Assembly: GCA_963696325.1 (NCBI GenBank)
Contig: CAVOJV010000053.1
Location: 50,734-114,733, forward strand
DNA: 64,000 nt
From: CAVOJV01 sp963696325
GTDB lineage: Bacteria; Pseudomonadota; Gammaproteobacteria; Competibacterales; Competibacteraceae
Reading direction: 5' to 3'
This document shows positions 9,682 through 19,039 of this stretch, piece after piece; the first letter of the stretch is position 1; the number at the start of each line of letters is the position of its first letter. A model generated the notes under the pieces. That model searched no databases, was not told the DNA's origin, and worked only from the letters and a program-made list of their open reading frames with translations. The position numbers and the translations under genes are program-made.

Positions 9682-11154
9682 ATGAGCCAGAAGCCCAGAT
9701 GTCCCTTGACCAGCGCCAATGGCGCTCCAGTCGCTGATGACCAAAACAGCATTACCGCCGGTGAGCGAGGTCCGCTGACCTTCGATAACTGGCGTGTCTT
9801 TGAGAAGCTCGCCCATTTCAATCGCGAGCGCATTCCGGAACGGGTGGTGCATGCGCGCGGCACGGGCGCCTATGGCACGTTCACGCTGACCAATGACCTG
9901 GCGGATTACACCATCGCCAAGTTTCTCCAGGGCAAGGGTAAAAAGACCGAGGTGTTCGCCCGTTTTTCCACGGTCGGTGGTGGGCAGGATTCCAGCGACT
10001 ATGCCCGCGATCCCAGAGGCTTTGCCGTCAAGTTCTACACGGAGGAAGGTAACTGGGACATGGTGGGCAACAATACGCCGGTCTTTTTTCTCAGGGACGG
10101 GATCAAATTCCCGGATTTCATTCATTCCCAAAAGAAGCATCCGGCGACGAATCTGCCAAACCCTGCGGCGGCGTATGAATTCTGGGCCAACAGCCCTCAG
10201 TCGCTGCACCAGGTCACGATTCTGATGTCGGATCGCGGCATCCCTACCTCCTACCGCCACATGCACGGATTCAGCTCGCACACCTTGAGTTTATGGAACA
10301 AGGAGGGCAAACGTTTTTGGGTGAAGTGGCACTTCAAGACCAATCAGGGCATCAGGTGCCTCACCAACGAAGAAGCGGCCAAGATGCCGCTCTTTGGGGC
10401 ACACAAAGACCTGGTGGAGTCCATAGATCGGGGCGACTACCCCAGTTGGGCCGTCAAGGTGCAAATCATGACCGAAGACCAGGCCAGGAACTACTCGATA
10501 AATCCGTTTGATCTGACCAAGATCTGGCCGCATGCGGACTTTACCTTGCTTGAGATCGGCCAGTTGGAACTCAACAAAAATGTGACCAACTATTTCGCCG
10601 AGACCGAGCAGGCGGCCTTCAGCCCAGGCAATTTCGTCCCGGGTATCAGCGCCTCACCGGACAAGATGTTGCAGGCACGGCTTCTCGCTTATGCGGACGC
10701 GCATCGCTATAGAGTGGGCGTGAACGTGAACCAGTTGCCGGTCAATTCGCCGCGCTGCCCTTTTCACCACTATCAGCGCGACGGCGCGATGGCTGGGATG
10801 CCCCCGGCGTTCGGCTCGGACAACAACCAGGGTGGCGGCGTGAATTTTTATCCGAACGACCGGACTGCCGAGGGCGTGCCCGCGCCGGTGCCGGAGGTCG
10901 CCGAACCCCCGATGCCGATTCTCGGCGAGGCCTGGATCAAGGCCTACGACACGCAGGAGGAAGACAACTTCACGCAGGCAGGTAACCTGTATCGGTTAAT
11001 GTCCGATGACCAGAAGAATCAGTTGGCGAACACTGTCGCCCAAGGTCTGATTCATGCGACGAAAAGCGTTCAGCAGAGGATGCTGGCGCAATTCGGCGCG
11101 GCAGACCTGGATTATGCGACGCGCGTCCAAACAGCCATGACCTTACTGTCATAA
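9682..11154 (+). CDS. katA: Monofunctional heme catalase, small-subunit type
   Basis: Dismutates hydrogen peroxide to water and oxygen. The 490-residue protein starts at MSQKPRCPLT and opens with the clade marker sequence ending TAGERGPL. The distal histidine is in RVVHARGTGAYG (near 56), the distal asparagine in VGNNTPVFF (near 129), and the proximal heme tyrosine in RLLAYADAHRYRVG (near 338). The length and absence of a C-terminal flavodoxin-like domain make it a small-subunit catalase. It is monocistronic, followed by an IS remnant. The symbol is the generic one for this class. Confidence 0.93.
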   Translation: MSQKPRCPLTSANGAPVADDQNSITAGERGPLTFDNWRVFEKLAHFNRERIPERVVHARGTGAYGTFTLTNDLADYTIAKFLQGKGKKTEVFARFSTVGGGQDSSDYARDPRGFAVKFYTEEGNWDMVGNNTPVFFLRDGIKFPDFIHSQKKHPATNLPNPAAAYEFWANSPQSLHQVTILMSDRGIPTSYRHMHGFSSHTLSLWNKEGKRFWVKWHFKTNQGIRCLTNEEAAKMPLFGAHKDLVESIDRGDYPSWAVKVQIMTEDQARNYSINPFDLTKIWPHADFTLLEIGQLELNKNVTNYFAETEQAAFSPGNFVPGISASPDKMLQARLLAYADAHRYRVGVNVNQLPVNSPRCPFHHYQRDGAMAGMPPAFGSDNNQGGGVNFYPNDRTAEGVPAPVPEVAEPPMPILGEAWIKAYDTQEEDNFTQAGNLYRLMSDDQKNQLANTVAQGLIHATKSVQQRMLAQFGAADLDYATRVQTAMTLLS

Positions 11155-11264
11155 CCAAACACAGGAGACATAAGTAACTAGACGAAAGATTTCAAAGATT
11201 TTATCGTTCAGCGATTATGCCTATGGTAGCGGAGTTTCCCTGATCAAAGACGGTCATTCAAGCG

Positions 11265-11420
11265 ATGAAATTCGCGGCCGCTTTGAGCGAAGCGGAACGT
11301 GAGACGTTACGTGAAGCGCTGAGGTATGGACCGAGTGCACGGGTACGCCAGTGTGCCCAGGGGGTGTATCTGAGGAGGCGGGGGTATCGGCTGGAGCAGG
11401 GGTTAAAAAACTTCCGGTGG
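11265..11420 (+). pseudogene. IS630-family transposase, N-terminal remnant
   Basis: About 50 codons starting at ATG 11265 read LSEAERETLREALRYGPSAR and then RQCAQGVYL and GYRLEQ, the helix-turn-helix start of IS630 transposases. The similarity stops near 11415 and no DDE domain or terminal repeats follow. It lies directly upstream of a dipeptide-type transporter operon that has lost its first genes, so the insertion may have caused that loss. Confidence 0.6.
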
Positions 11421-11507
11421 CGGTGTAAGCGGGGTCGGCGCTCGCACTGGCCGTGGCGACCCCGCCATTTGCTACACTGTGAGTCTGTTCCCTGCTTTGG
11501 CGATCGG

Positions 11508-12415
11508 ATGCTTTACTCACGACACAAAACCTGGCTGACCAGCGCCGCGCCGCAATCGCGCCTGCAAGCCGCGCTCGGCAGAACCTACGCAGGCTGGCTG
11601 GCTCTCTATAGCAATCGCCTGGCCATGCTGGGCCTGAGCATCGTAGTGGCGCTGCTCGTCGTCGCCATGCTGGCGCCGCTGCTGGCGACCGCATCACCCG
11701 TTGCAACCGCGCTGCATGACCGCCTGCAACCGCCGGGAGCGACGCATTGGTTCGGCACCGATGAACTGGGGCGGGATATTTTCAGCCGGGTTGTCCATGG
11801 CGCCCGCCTGACACTGTACGTGGTGGCGCTGGTGGCCGTCACCGCCGCGCCGGTGGGCCTGCTGGTGGGGACTACCGCCGGTTATATGGGCGGCTGGCGG
11901 GATGCGCTATTGATGCGGATCACCGATATCTTCCTGGCCTTTCCCCGCCTGATCCTGGCGCTGGCCTTCGTGGCGGCGCTGGGACCGGGGATCGAGAACG
12001 CCATTCTCGCCATCGCCTTCACCTCCTGGCCGCCCTATGCCCGGATCGCGCGGGCCGAGACCATCACCCTGCGCAACGCCGATTTCATCGCCGCCGCGCG
12101 CCTGCAAGGGCGCATCCACTCCCCGCATCATCTGGGGCCATGTCATGCCGCTGTGCATCGCATCGGTCATCGTGCGGGTAACGCTGGACATGGCGGGCAT
12201 CATCCTGACGGCGGCGGGACTGGGTTTCCTGGGTCTTGGCGCCCAGCCGCCCCTGCCGGAATGGGGCGCCATGATCTCCGGCGGGCCGCAAGTTCCTGCC
12301 CGATCAATGGTGGGTGGCGACCCTGCCGGGCGTGGCTATCTTCATGGTCAGCCTGGGCTTCAACCTGCTGGGAGACGGTTTGCGCGACGTGCTCGATCCA
12401 AAGAGTGGCGGCTGA
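11508..12415 (+). pseudogene. DppC/OppC-like ABC permease, frameshifted
   Basis: Inner-membrane permease of a peptide/nickel-type ABC importer. The reading starts near MLYSRHKTWL, shows THWFGTDELGRDIFSRVVHG and the membrane segments of the family, then changes frame twice: near 12,105 (after RLQG the family sequence continues as ASTPRIIWGHVMP in another frame) and near 12,290 (continuing as FLPDQWWVATLPGVAIF). Both fit one extra C or G. The C-terminus NLLGDGLRDVLDPK is normal. Either it is decayed or the sequence has two single-base errors. No DppB or binding-protein gene precedes it. Confidence 0.75.
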
Positions 12416-12418
12416 CAT

Positions 12419-13269
12419 GCCGGCTAACAGCGCTGCGGTCAGCCCGTTGCTGCGGGTAGACGATCTACGGGTCAGCTTCGCGACCCCGCGAGGGCTGGTC
12501 GAGGCCGTGCGCGGGGTCAGCTTCCAGACGGGCCGTGAGAAGCTGGCTATCGTCGGCGAATCCGGTTCCGGCAAATCCCAGACCGGCCGCGCCATCCTGG
12601 GGCTGATCCAGCCACCCGGTCAGATCCAGGCAACCGGCTGGACTTTAGCGGGATCGATCTATTGGGCCTCGACAAGCGCGGCTGGCGGGCGCTGCGCGGC
12701 AGGCGTATCGCCATGGTCATGCAGGACCCCAAGTTTTCCCTCAACCCAGTCATGACCGTCGGCCAGCAGATCATGGAGGCTTATCGCGCCCATGCCAGGA
12801 CCAGCCGCGCCGAAGCCCGTCGCAAAGCCCTGGAGATGCTGGCCCGGTGCGCATCCGCGACCCCGAGCGGGTGTTCCGGGCGTATCCCCACGAGGTGTCC
12901 GGCGGGATGGGGCAGCGCATCATGATCGCCATGATGCTGATCGCCGGTCCCGATCTGTTGATTGCCGACGAACCCACCTCCGCGCTCGACGTGACCGTGC
13001 GCTTGCAAGTACTGGCCATTCTCGACGAACTGGTCACGGAACGCGGCATGGGGCTAATCTTCATCAGCCATGATCTGAACCTGGTAGCATCCTTCTGCGA
13101 CCGGGTGCTGGTCATGTATGGCGGCAGGGTGCTGGAGGAAATCGCGGCCTCTCGTCTGCACGAAGCCCGCCATCCCTACACCCGTGGCCTGCTGAATTGC
13201 CTGCCAACGATTGGCGATAGACAGGAATTACTGCCTACCTTCGTCCGCGATCCGGCCTGGCTGGAGTAA
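12419..13269 (+). pseudogene. DppD/OppD-like ABC transporter ATPase, frameshifted
   Basis: First ATPase of the same importer, starting 4 bases after the permease stop. Walker A is GESGSGKSQTG. The frame breaks near 12,640 (family text DFSGIDLLGLDKRGWR continues in another frame) and near 12,850 (resumes as VRIRDPERVFRAYPHEVSGG); the second site is a GG that should be GGG. The signature, LLIADEPTSALDVTV and the C-terminal RHPYTRGLLNCLP for solute specificity are present. It would be a normal 280-residue protein if the indels were corrected. Confidence 0.75.
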
Positions 13270-13275
13270 ACGTCG

Positions 13276-14052
13276 ATGATTGACGTTCAGGATCTGCAAG
13301 TAGTGTTCGGCCAGGGCGCCGACGCGGTTCCGGCGCTGCGGGGGATATCCTTCCGGGTGGCTACCGGCGAAGCCTTTGGCCTGGTAGGAGAATCGGGATC
13401 GGGTAAATCGACGGTGCTCAAGGTACTTTGTGGGCTGGTGGATGGCTGGAGTGGTCACCTCCGCGTTGCCGGCGAGGTACAGGGGCGCAACCGCACGGCG
13501 GCCTTTTGCAAGCGCGTGCAGATGGTCTTCCAGGACCCTTACGGATCGCTGCATCCCCGCCATACGGTGGATCGCATCCTGACCGAGCCGGTGACCATCC
13601 ATCATTTGGGCAACGCCCCGCAACGATTGGCAAGGGTTCTCGACGCCGTGGGTTTGGACACTACGTATCGGTTCCGTTACCCGCACCAGCTTTCCGGCGG
13701 GCAGCGCCAGCGGGTGGCTATCGCCAGGGCCCTGATCCTGGACCCTCGAGTGCTGTTGCTGGACGAACCGACAGCGGCCCTGGACGTGTCGGTACAAGCG
13801 GAAATTCTGAATCTATTGGCGCGGCTGCGCCAGGAATTGCGCTTGACTACCCTTCTGGTGAGTCATGATCTGGCTGTCGTGACCCATCTGTGCGACCGTT
13901 TGGCGGTCATGAAAAAAGGTCTGATAGTGGAGCATCTGACCGCGCAAACGCTGGCCTGGGGCGAACCGGAACAACCGTATACCAGGCAGCTTCTCAAGGC
14001 CAGCCGGGGTTACGACCGGCTTGCCATCGAACAATTTGTGGAGTTTGATTAA
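13276..14052 (+). CDS. DppF/OppF-like ABC transporter ATPase
   Basis: Second ATPase of the importer, intact at 258 residues. Walker A GESGSGKSTV, signature SGGQRQRVAIARAL, Walker B VLLLDEPTAALDVS and the C-terminal PYTRQLLKA are all present. It starts 6 bases after the DppD-like stop. It lacks the extended C-terminal region of some DppF proteins and could pair only with the broken permease and ATPase upstream, so it may be an orphan in this strain. Confidence 0.85.
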   Translation: MIDVQDLQVVFGQGADAVPALRGISFRVATGEAFGLVGESGSGKSTVLKVLCGLVDGWSGHLRVAGEVQGRNRTAAFCKRVQMVFQDPYGSLHPRHTVDRILTEPVTIHHLGNAPQRLARVLDAVGLDTTYRFRYPHQLSGGQRQRVAIARALILDPRVLLLDEPTAALDVSVQAEILNLLARLRQELRLTTLLVSHDLAVVTHLCDRLAVMKKGLIVEHLTAQTLAWGEPEQPYTRQLLKASRGYDRLAIEQFVEFD

Positions 14053-14055
14053 GCG

Positions 14056-14181
14056 ATGGGGTTGCGCTACGTCGGCGATTACCTGGTGGAATACCGCTAT
14101 CCTTCATGTCTGCTGGCACCGCTCCACGCCATTTACACCCTGATGGTTCATCTCGTTTTTCGGTTAAAAGAGCCTTTATGA
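14056..14181 (+). CDS. Possible 41-residue protein overlapping the AMP-ligase start
   Basis: A small frame beginning ATG at 14056 and ending TGA at 14179-14181 overlaps the AMP-ligase start (TTATGA). It encodes MGLRYVGDYLVEYRYPS and then a hydrophobic stretch (LLAPLHAIYTLMVHLVF). It could be a translation-coupling leader, or the tail of a lost upstream gene of the polyene cluster. No family was recognised. Confidence 0.25.
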   Translation: MGLRYVGDYLVEYRYPSCLLAPLHAIYTLMVHLVFRLKEPL

Positions 14182-15494
14182 ATTCCGCCACCTTACCCTT
14201 GCTTTCATCGCCCATAACCTGCGCGCGGTTAGCCTGGTGGCAAGGCCAACCTATTAGCCGCAATGTTTTTCTCGCGCAGGTCAACCAGGTAGCGAAGAAC
14301 CTGCCGCAACGGCGCTTTGCCATCAATCTCTGTGATGACCGCTATCTTTTCATGGTGGCCTTCGCCGCCGTCAGCGTCACCGGTCAAACCAACCTCTTAC
14401 CCGCCAGCCGGGTTAACAGGGACATCCAGGACACCCTGGTCACTTATCCAGACAGCTATTGCCTGCTGGATCACGATATCAACGGATGGATCAAAGACGG
14501 GAATCTCGGGCATGAATCCATGGTTCCGGAAATCGCTTTCGATCAGGAGGTGGTTATCGTTTTTACCTCGGGCAGCACCGGCCGCGCTCAGCCGAACCCT
14601 AAACGCTGGGGTGATTTGGTAAAAGGCGCACAGCTTGCGCAATGCCGCTTTGGTTTTGGCGAAAAGGCGGGCACAACCCTGGTTGCAACTGTTCCTCCCC
14701 AGCATATGTATGGCCTGGAGACTTCCATCATGATACCGCTGGTCACCGAGACGAGTATTCATAGCGGGCGCCCGTTCTTCCCGGAGGCTATTTGCGCAAC
14801 CCTGGCGGGGGTACCAGCCCCACGCATTTTAATTACCACCCCCATTCACCTGCGGGTGTGCGCCAAAGCCGATCTGCGCTGGCCCCCACTCGCCTTTATT
14901 GTCTCGGCGACGGCCCCTCTGTCCAAGACACTGGCAGCCCAGACCGAACAAGTCTTCGGCACCCGCGTACTGGAAATCTACGGTTGCACGGAGGCCGGTT
15001 CCCTTGCCAGCCGGCGCACCGTAACCGATGATCTCTGGCGCTTGTACGATGGCCTGAGGATAAGTGAAGGCTGCGTACACGGTACTCACCTGCCGGCGCC
15101 GGTCAGGCTAAACGATATCGTTGAACCCCACGGGGATAATGAGTTTAAACTCTTGGGCCGCCGGGAGGATCTGGTCAATATCGCGGGTAAACGCGCTTCC
15201 CTGTCTCACCTCAACCATACGCTGAATGACATCGAAGGCATCGTGGATGGCGTGTTTATCATGCTTGATGACAGGGAGGACAGAACGATCCGTCTGACGG
15301 CACTGGTCGTGGCGCCGGAAGTGAGCGAACAGCGCATCCTGGCCGCCCTGGCCGAGCGGATCGATCCGGTCTTTCTGCCCAGACCCTTGTACAAGGTTGA
15401 GCGACTGCCGCGGAACGAGACCGGCAAGTTGCCCAGGGATGCCTTGCTCAGGCTGGTTAACGCGCTGAAAAAATCACCCGGCAAGCCAGGATGA
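14178..15494 (+). CDS. AMP-dependent acyl/aryl ligase of the aryl-polyene type (ApeH-like)
   Basis: Adenylate-forming enzyme of 438 residues that would activate the starter aryl acid and load it on the ACP. The P-loop-like core VFTSGSTGRAQPNPKRW (near 127), the acid motif region EIYGCTEAGSLA and the C-terminal lysine region RNETGKLPRDALL are all visible. The moderate length and the adjacent dehydratase are as in aryl-polyene and xanthomonadin clusters. The start MNSATLPLL at 14178 is preferred over the longer one at 14106. Its TGA overlaps the next ATG. The substrate (4-hydroxycinnamate, hydroxybenzoate or other) is not shown by the sequence. Confidence 0.75.
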   Translation: MNSATLPLLSSPITCARLAWWQGQPISRNVFLAQVNQVAKNLPQRRFAINLCDDRYLFMVAFAAVSVTGQTNLLPASRVNRDIQDTLVTYPDSYCLLDHDINGWIKDGNLGHESMVPEIAFDQEVVIVFTSGSTGRAQPNPKRWGDLVKGAQLAQCRFGFGEKAGTTLVATVPPQHMYGLETSIMIPLVTETSIHSGRPFFPEAICATLAGVPAPRILITTPIHLRVCAKADLRWPPLAFIVSATAPLSKTLAAQTEQVFGTRVLEIYGCTEAGSLASRRTVTDDLWRLYDGLRISEGCVHGTHLPAPVRLNDIVEPHGDNEFKLLGRREDLVNIAGKRASLSHLNHTLNDIEGIVDGVFIMLDDREDRTIRLTALVVAPEVSEQRILAALAERIDPVFLPRPLYKVERLPRNETGKLPRDALLRLVNALKKSPGKPG

Positions 15495-15790
15495 ACATCG
15501 ACATTCAGCGGAACATCCCCGCCGACCACCCCAGTTTGAGAGGGCATTTCCCCGGCAATCCGATTGTTCCCGGGGTCGTCATTCTCGACGAAGTTGTCCA
15601 TGCCCTGGCTGAGTATCATGGAGATTACGAACTGCAAGGTATTCCGTCAGTCAAGTTCCTGGCCCCGCTGCGGCCGGATCAGGTATTCACCATCCACTTT
15701 ACGGTGGTCGCGGCTCATTCAGTGAAGTTTCGCTGCACCGCCGATGGCCAGTTGTTCGTGCAGGGTCAACTGACCATTGCCGCCCAATAA
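15491..15790 (+). CDS. FabA/FabZ-like hotdog dehydratase (ApeI-like)
   Basis: A 99-residue single hotdog protein, overlapping the ligase stop by 4 bases. The dehydratase active-site region is HFPGNPIVPGVVILDEVVHA, with the usual histidine and the following helix, and KFLAPLRPDQ in the strand region. It would remove water from the 3-hydroxyacyl-ACP intermediates to build the conjugated chain. It is shorter than FabZ, as usual for the members encoded next to polyene AMP-ligases. Confidence 0.75.
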   Translation: MNIDIQRNIPADHPSLRGHFPGNPIVPGVVILDEVVHALAEYHGDYELQGIPSVKFLAPLRPDQVFTIHFTVVAAHSVKFRCTADGQLFVQGQLTIAAQ

Positions 15791-15821
15791 GTTGCCGGTT
15801 TCTTAACGTGCGGTACAGCGC

Positions 15822-16066
15822 TCAGGCCTTGGAACCCACATAGGCGCGAAACAGATCGAACTCCACCACGCAGCCCACTTCCTCGAAACCGGCATCCGTC
15901 AGCGCTTGCTGGATGGGTTCCGCCGGGACACAATGTTCAATGGTTTCTCAATGAAAAAGAGCCCCCGCACGAAGGCGGGCCGCTGGCTACGGTCCGCAAA
16001 GTATTCGGGCAATACGGGATGCGGTTCGCCAGGCTTAGGTTGGTTCACGCTGGGTTTCTCCCATCA
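15822..16066 (-). pseudogene. C-terminal remnant of an unidentified protein, possibly a methyltransferase
   Basis: On the minus strand two adjacent frames read WEKPSVNQPKPGEPHPVLPE and then EPIQQALTDAGFEEVGCVV followed by EFDLFRAYVGSKA and a stop at 15822. The ending DLFRAYVG is common at the end of class I methyltransferases. A frame change near 15,950 and the lack of a catalytic domain make this a remnant. It fills the gap between the dehydratase and the methyltransferase genes and points the other way. Confidence 0.3.
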
Positions 16067-16176
16067 TTTCCACGCCGAGCGTGGCGCGATGAAACCGCGG
16101 TATTTTTCTTGGGAGTTAAGCGGTTGCGGTATCAGTTGGGTAACTCCTGCTCTTAATCTGTAAAGCGATCAGTCCA

Positions 16177-17355
16177 ATGCGTAACTTCGACATCCCGCCC
16201 TTCGACCCACGGCTTGCAGGGTTGCTGGCAGACTATCCGGCAGACCTGTTTAACGAGCGACTTTATCAAAGTATCGAGCTAGCCGATCGCTACTGCCTGG
16301 AACTGGCCATCGACCTGCTGCACCGCCTTGGCGTCGCACCCCGGCTCGATACCTGGTGCTCGGTGGAGGAACTGTGCCGGCACTTTGCCTTTAGCTCCTC
16401 CTTTCGCATCGCCCTCGCCTGGCTCCTGGAGCGCCTGGTCGCATCCCGACTGCTCTCGGTGCGAGAGCACGCCGGTACTCGCCACTATCGATCGAAGGGC
16501 GCGCGGCCGCCACCTCAACTCGCGGAACTGCGTGAGCTGGGGCTTGCCATCGACCCGGCCAACGTCGCCACGCTGAATCTGCTGGACGCCGCGGCGGCGG
16601 CCTACCCAAGCGTCGCGCAGGGCAAGTCCAGCGGCGAGGAAGCCATCTTTGGAATGGGCAATATCGGCCTCTGGCTGGACTATTTTCACAACCAAAACCC
16701 CCTGTATGCCATCAATAACTGGAACAGCGCCAGGGTCGCCGCGCAATGCCTGGCCGGGAAACCGGTATTACGCATTATCGAGATAGGTGCCGGTGCCGGG
16801 AGTGGCACCGAAGCCTTGCTGCGGGTGCTCGCCGAGCAGGATCTGTTGGGCCGGCTCGAACGATATCTGGTCACCGAGCCGAATCCCTTCTTCCGCCGCC
16901 GGGGGCAACGTGGTCTACAGGCCAGCTACCCGAATTTACCCTTGGAGTTCGGTGCCCTGAATATCGATAAGCCTTGGGTAGCCCAGGGCGTGGCAAGAGC
17001 AGGTTTCGATTTAGTGTATGGCGTCAATGCCCTGCACGTTGCCAACAACCTGATGTTCAGCCTCGGCGAGGCACGCGCGACGCTGGCGCCGGCTGGCTGG
17101 CTGGTGGCCGGAGAGTGCCTGCGGTCGTTTTCTGGTCAACCGATCTATATCGAACTGGTGTTCCAGATCCTCGACAGTTTCATCAACGTAGCGACCGATC
17201 CGGAGCTGCGTCCCAATCCGGGTTTCCTCACCCCCGAGCAGTGGCACCGCGCCTTCGCTGGCGCCGGCTTTGCGCACATTCAGGTGAAGCCTGACTACGC
17301 ACGCATTCGGGAGATTTATCCCCGCTTTTGTATCGGGGCGGTTTGCGGGCGTTGA
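16177..17355 (+). CDS. SAM-dependent methyltransferase in the polyene cluster
   Basis: A 392-residue protein. The N-terminal half (about 1-150) is a helical dimerisation region like that of small-molecule methyltransferases; the C-terminal half is a class I Rossmann domain with motif I RIIEIGAGAGSGTEALLRVL (near 200), LVYGVNALHVANNL for motif IV, and APAGWLVAGECLR. It resembles methyltransferase domains of polyketide synthases. In aryl-polyene and xanthomonadin clusters methyltransferases modify the aryl head group; that role is inferred from position. The 386-base gap before it suggests its own promoter. Confidence 0.7.
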   Translation: MRNFDIPPFDPRLAGLLADYPADLFNERLYQSIELADRYCLELAIDLLHRLGVAPRLDTWCSVEELCRHFAFSSSFRIALAWLLERLVASRLLSVREHAGTRHYRSKGARPPPQLAELRELGLAIDPANVATLNLLDAAAAAYPSVAQGKSSGEEAIFGMGNIGLWLDYFHNQNPLYAINNWNSARVAAQCLAGKPVLRIIEIGAGAGSGTEALLRVLAEQDLLGRLERYLVTEPNPFFRRRGQRGLQASYPNLPLEFGALNIDKPWVAQGVARAGFDLVYGVNALHVANNLMFSLGEARATLAPAGWLVAGECLRSFSGQPIYIELVFQILDSFINVATDPELRPNPGFLTPEQWHRAFAGAGFAHIQVKPDYARIREIYPRFCIGAVCGR

Positions 17356-17370
17356 CGGTAACTGGATAGT

Positions 17371-17466
17371 TCAGCAACCGCTCGTGCTTATGCCCATGCC
17401 CTCGATCTCGATGAGCAGATCGCTGCGGCAGATATCCGCTTGCAAGAACAAACGCGGGATGGCAGC
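17371..17466 (-). pseudogene. Chorismatase (FkbO/XanB2-like) C-terminal remnant
   Basis: A stop-bounded frame on the minus strand encodes only 31 residues, including LFLQADICRSDLLIEIEG. The core DICRxDLLxEIEG is the C-terminal signature I associate with chorismatases of the FkbO/Hyg5/XanB2 group, which make hydroxybenzoates from chorismate, the starter for xanthomonadin. No upstream part of the gene is visible between it and the halogenase end at 17535. The match is short, so this is tentative. Confidence 0.4.
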
Positions 17467-17534
17467 TCACGTTGAAAGGGAAGGTGTCCCCAGCCGCCTT
17501 GAGTCCGGAAGGGTGAAGCAGGTGCTGCATGAGA

Positions 17535-18878
17535 CTAGGATTGGTCCTGGGGTGTGGTGCCACCGGTAAATTTTAATGCCGCGTTGTGCTTTCTACGTTG
17601 ATAAGAAGCCCAGGCACGCGAAAAAAAGGTGGCCGACAGCGTGTAATAAATGGCTTTAAACAGCGCCAAGGGCAAGGCGATAGGGGTTTTGCGGAAAATA
17701 TCGCCGGCCAGCATGGAAATAATGGCTTCTTGGACGCGAAACAGGTTGCGTGGCGCCATAAACAGATGCTGCATGGCCGGCGACGTAAACCGGTAAATAA
17801 ACCAGGATACGATCCTGACGCCACGCCGCACCCCCCGGTCAAACCGCCGCAGAACAGGTTCCGAGGCGGCCGGATCGCGCAGGTACGCATCCACCGCCTC
17901 GGCCCCCAGGGTTGCGCTGTTCATCGCGAAGAATACACCGGTGGAAAACACCGGATCGATAAAGGCAAACGCATCGCCCACCAGGAGATAACCATTCCCG
18001 TGCATGCGGGTAGAGCGATAGGAGTAATTGCCGGTCGCCCTGACTTCGCCCACCAGCTGCGCGGCTTGCATGCGCTCCTGGACCTCGGGACACAAGCTGA
18101 TGGTTTCCAGCAGGAATTCCTCGGGTTGTGTCCTGCGAGTCTTGAGGTATTCCGGCCAGCATACGGCGCCGACACTCATGACATCATCGCGCAAGGGGAT
18201 CATCCAGAACCAGCCGTGCTGAAACCAGTAAATGCTGATGTTGCCGGCATCTTTTCCCGGCCGCCGGGTCACATTCCGGAAATGGCCGAAGAGTGCCGCG
18301 CTTTGATGCTTGGGGTTCTTTTTCTTGAGGCCGAATTTACGCGCCAGGAATGTATCGCGCCCGGACGCATCGACCACAAAGCGGGTTTCCCAGACTCGCT
18401 CTCCTCCCTCTTCGTCAACCGTATGCACCAGCGTCGTTTGGCCGGGGCGAAAGTCAACATCCTTGACCCTGATCCCTTCATGAGTCAGCACACCCTTGGC
18501 GACACTATTTCTGAATAGCAGCGCATCGAACTCGGAACGCCGTACCTGAAAGGCGTAGGGGTGCGTTTTGTCCAGGGCGTCGGCAAAGTAGATAGTCTGG
18601 CGCTCGTGCGGACGATCGGCGGGACTGAACTCGGCGCCGGGCTTCAAGATACCTATTTCCCTGACCTGCTCCAGCACCCCCAAACGTTCCAAAATCGGCA
18701 GATTCATGGGCAGCAGGGATTCGCCGATGTGAAAACGCGGGTGGTGACCCTGCTCCAACAAAACGACGCGCCAACCGTTCTCCTTCAACAGCGAGGCGAT
18801 GGTGGTTCCCCCTGGCCCACCGCCGATGATCAGGACATCGCTACACGGTACAACGGCTGGATTGTCGATCGCGTTCAT
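17535..18878 (-). CDS. Flavin-dependent halogenase-like oxidoreductase
   Basis: FAD-dependent monooxygenase-fold protein of about 447 residues. It has the N-terminal FAD motif DVLIIGGGPGGTTIA, the halogenase motif WFWMIP (the WxWxIP signature) near 215, and the second FAD motif LLVGDAFAFIDPVFSTG. In this family FADH2 and oxygen form HOX, which halogenates a phenol or pyrrole. Xanthomonadins are brominated aryl polyenes, so head-group halogenation is the likely role. The start MNAIDNPAVV is chosen; in-frame ATGs at 18914 and 18965 are upstream. It is divergent from the ACP gene with an operator-like palindrome between. A non-halogenating reductase of the geranylgeranyl reductase group remains possible. 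Confidence 0.75.
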   Translation of the reverse strand: MNAIDNPAVVPCSDVLIIGGGPGGTTIASLLKENGWRVVLLEQGHHPRFHIGESLLPMNLPILERLGVLEQVREIGILKPGAEFSPADRPHERQTIYFADALDKTHPYAFQVRRSEFDALLFRNSVAKGVLTHEGIRVKDVDFRPGQTTLVHTVDEEGGERVWETRFVVDASGRDTFLARKFGLKKKNPKHQSAALFGHFRNVTRRPGKDAGNISIYWFQHGWFWMIPLRDDVMSVGAVCWPEYLKTRRTQPEEFLLETISLCPEVQERMQAAQLVGEVRATGNYSYRSTRMHGNGYLLVGDAFAFIDPVFSTGVFFAMNSATLGAEAVDAYLRDPAASEPVLRRFDRGVRRGVRIVSWFIYRFTSPAMQHLFMAPRNLFRVQEAIISMLAGDIFRKTPIALPLALFKAIYYTLSATFFSRAWASYQRRKHNAALKFTGGTTPQDQS

Positions 18879-18974
18879 ATTTATAAACTCGTTTTGACTG
18901 ACGGTTGGGGCCATTTGCAACGCTGACGAAAGCCCCGCCCTGGGTAACTCGGCACATAGTATCAAACATGATAT

Positions 18975-18991
18975 AGTGAATAAAATTCACT
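18975..18991. promoter_or_regulatory. 17-bp palindrome AGTGAATAAAATTCACT
   Basis: Perfect 7-bp arms around AAA, in the 160-base gap between the divergent halogenase and ACP genes. Size and symmetry fit a TetR-family operator, and fatty-acid-type TetR sites often carry TGAAT/ATTCA arms. No regulator gene is adjacent. Confidence 0.5.
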
Positions 18992-19039
18992 CATGCTTTC
19001 CAACACTATGAATTGTTTCAGCCTTGACGAGGTAAGCAA

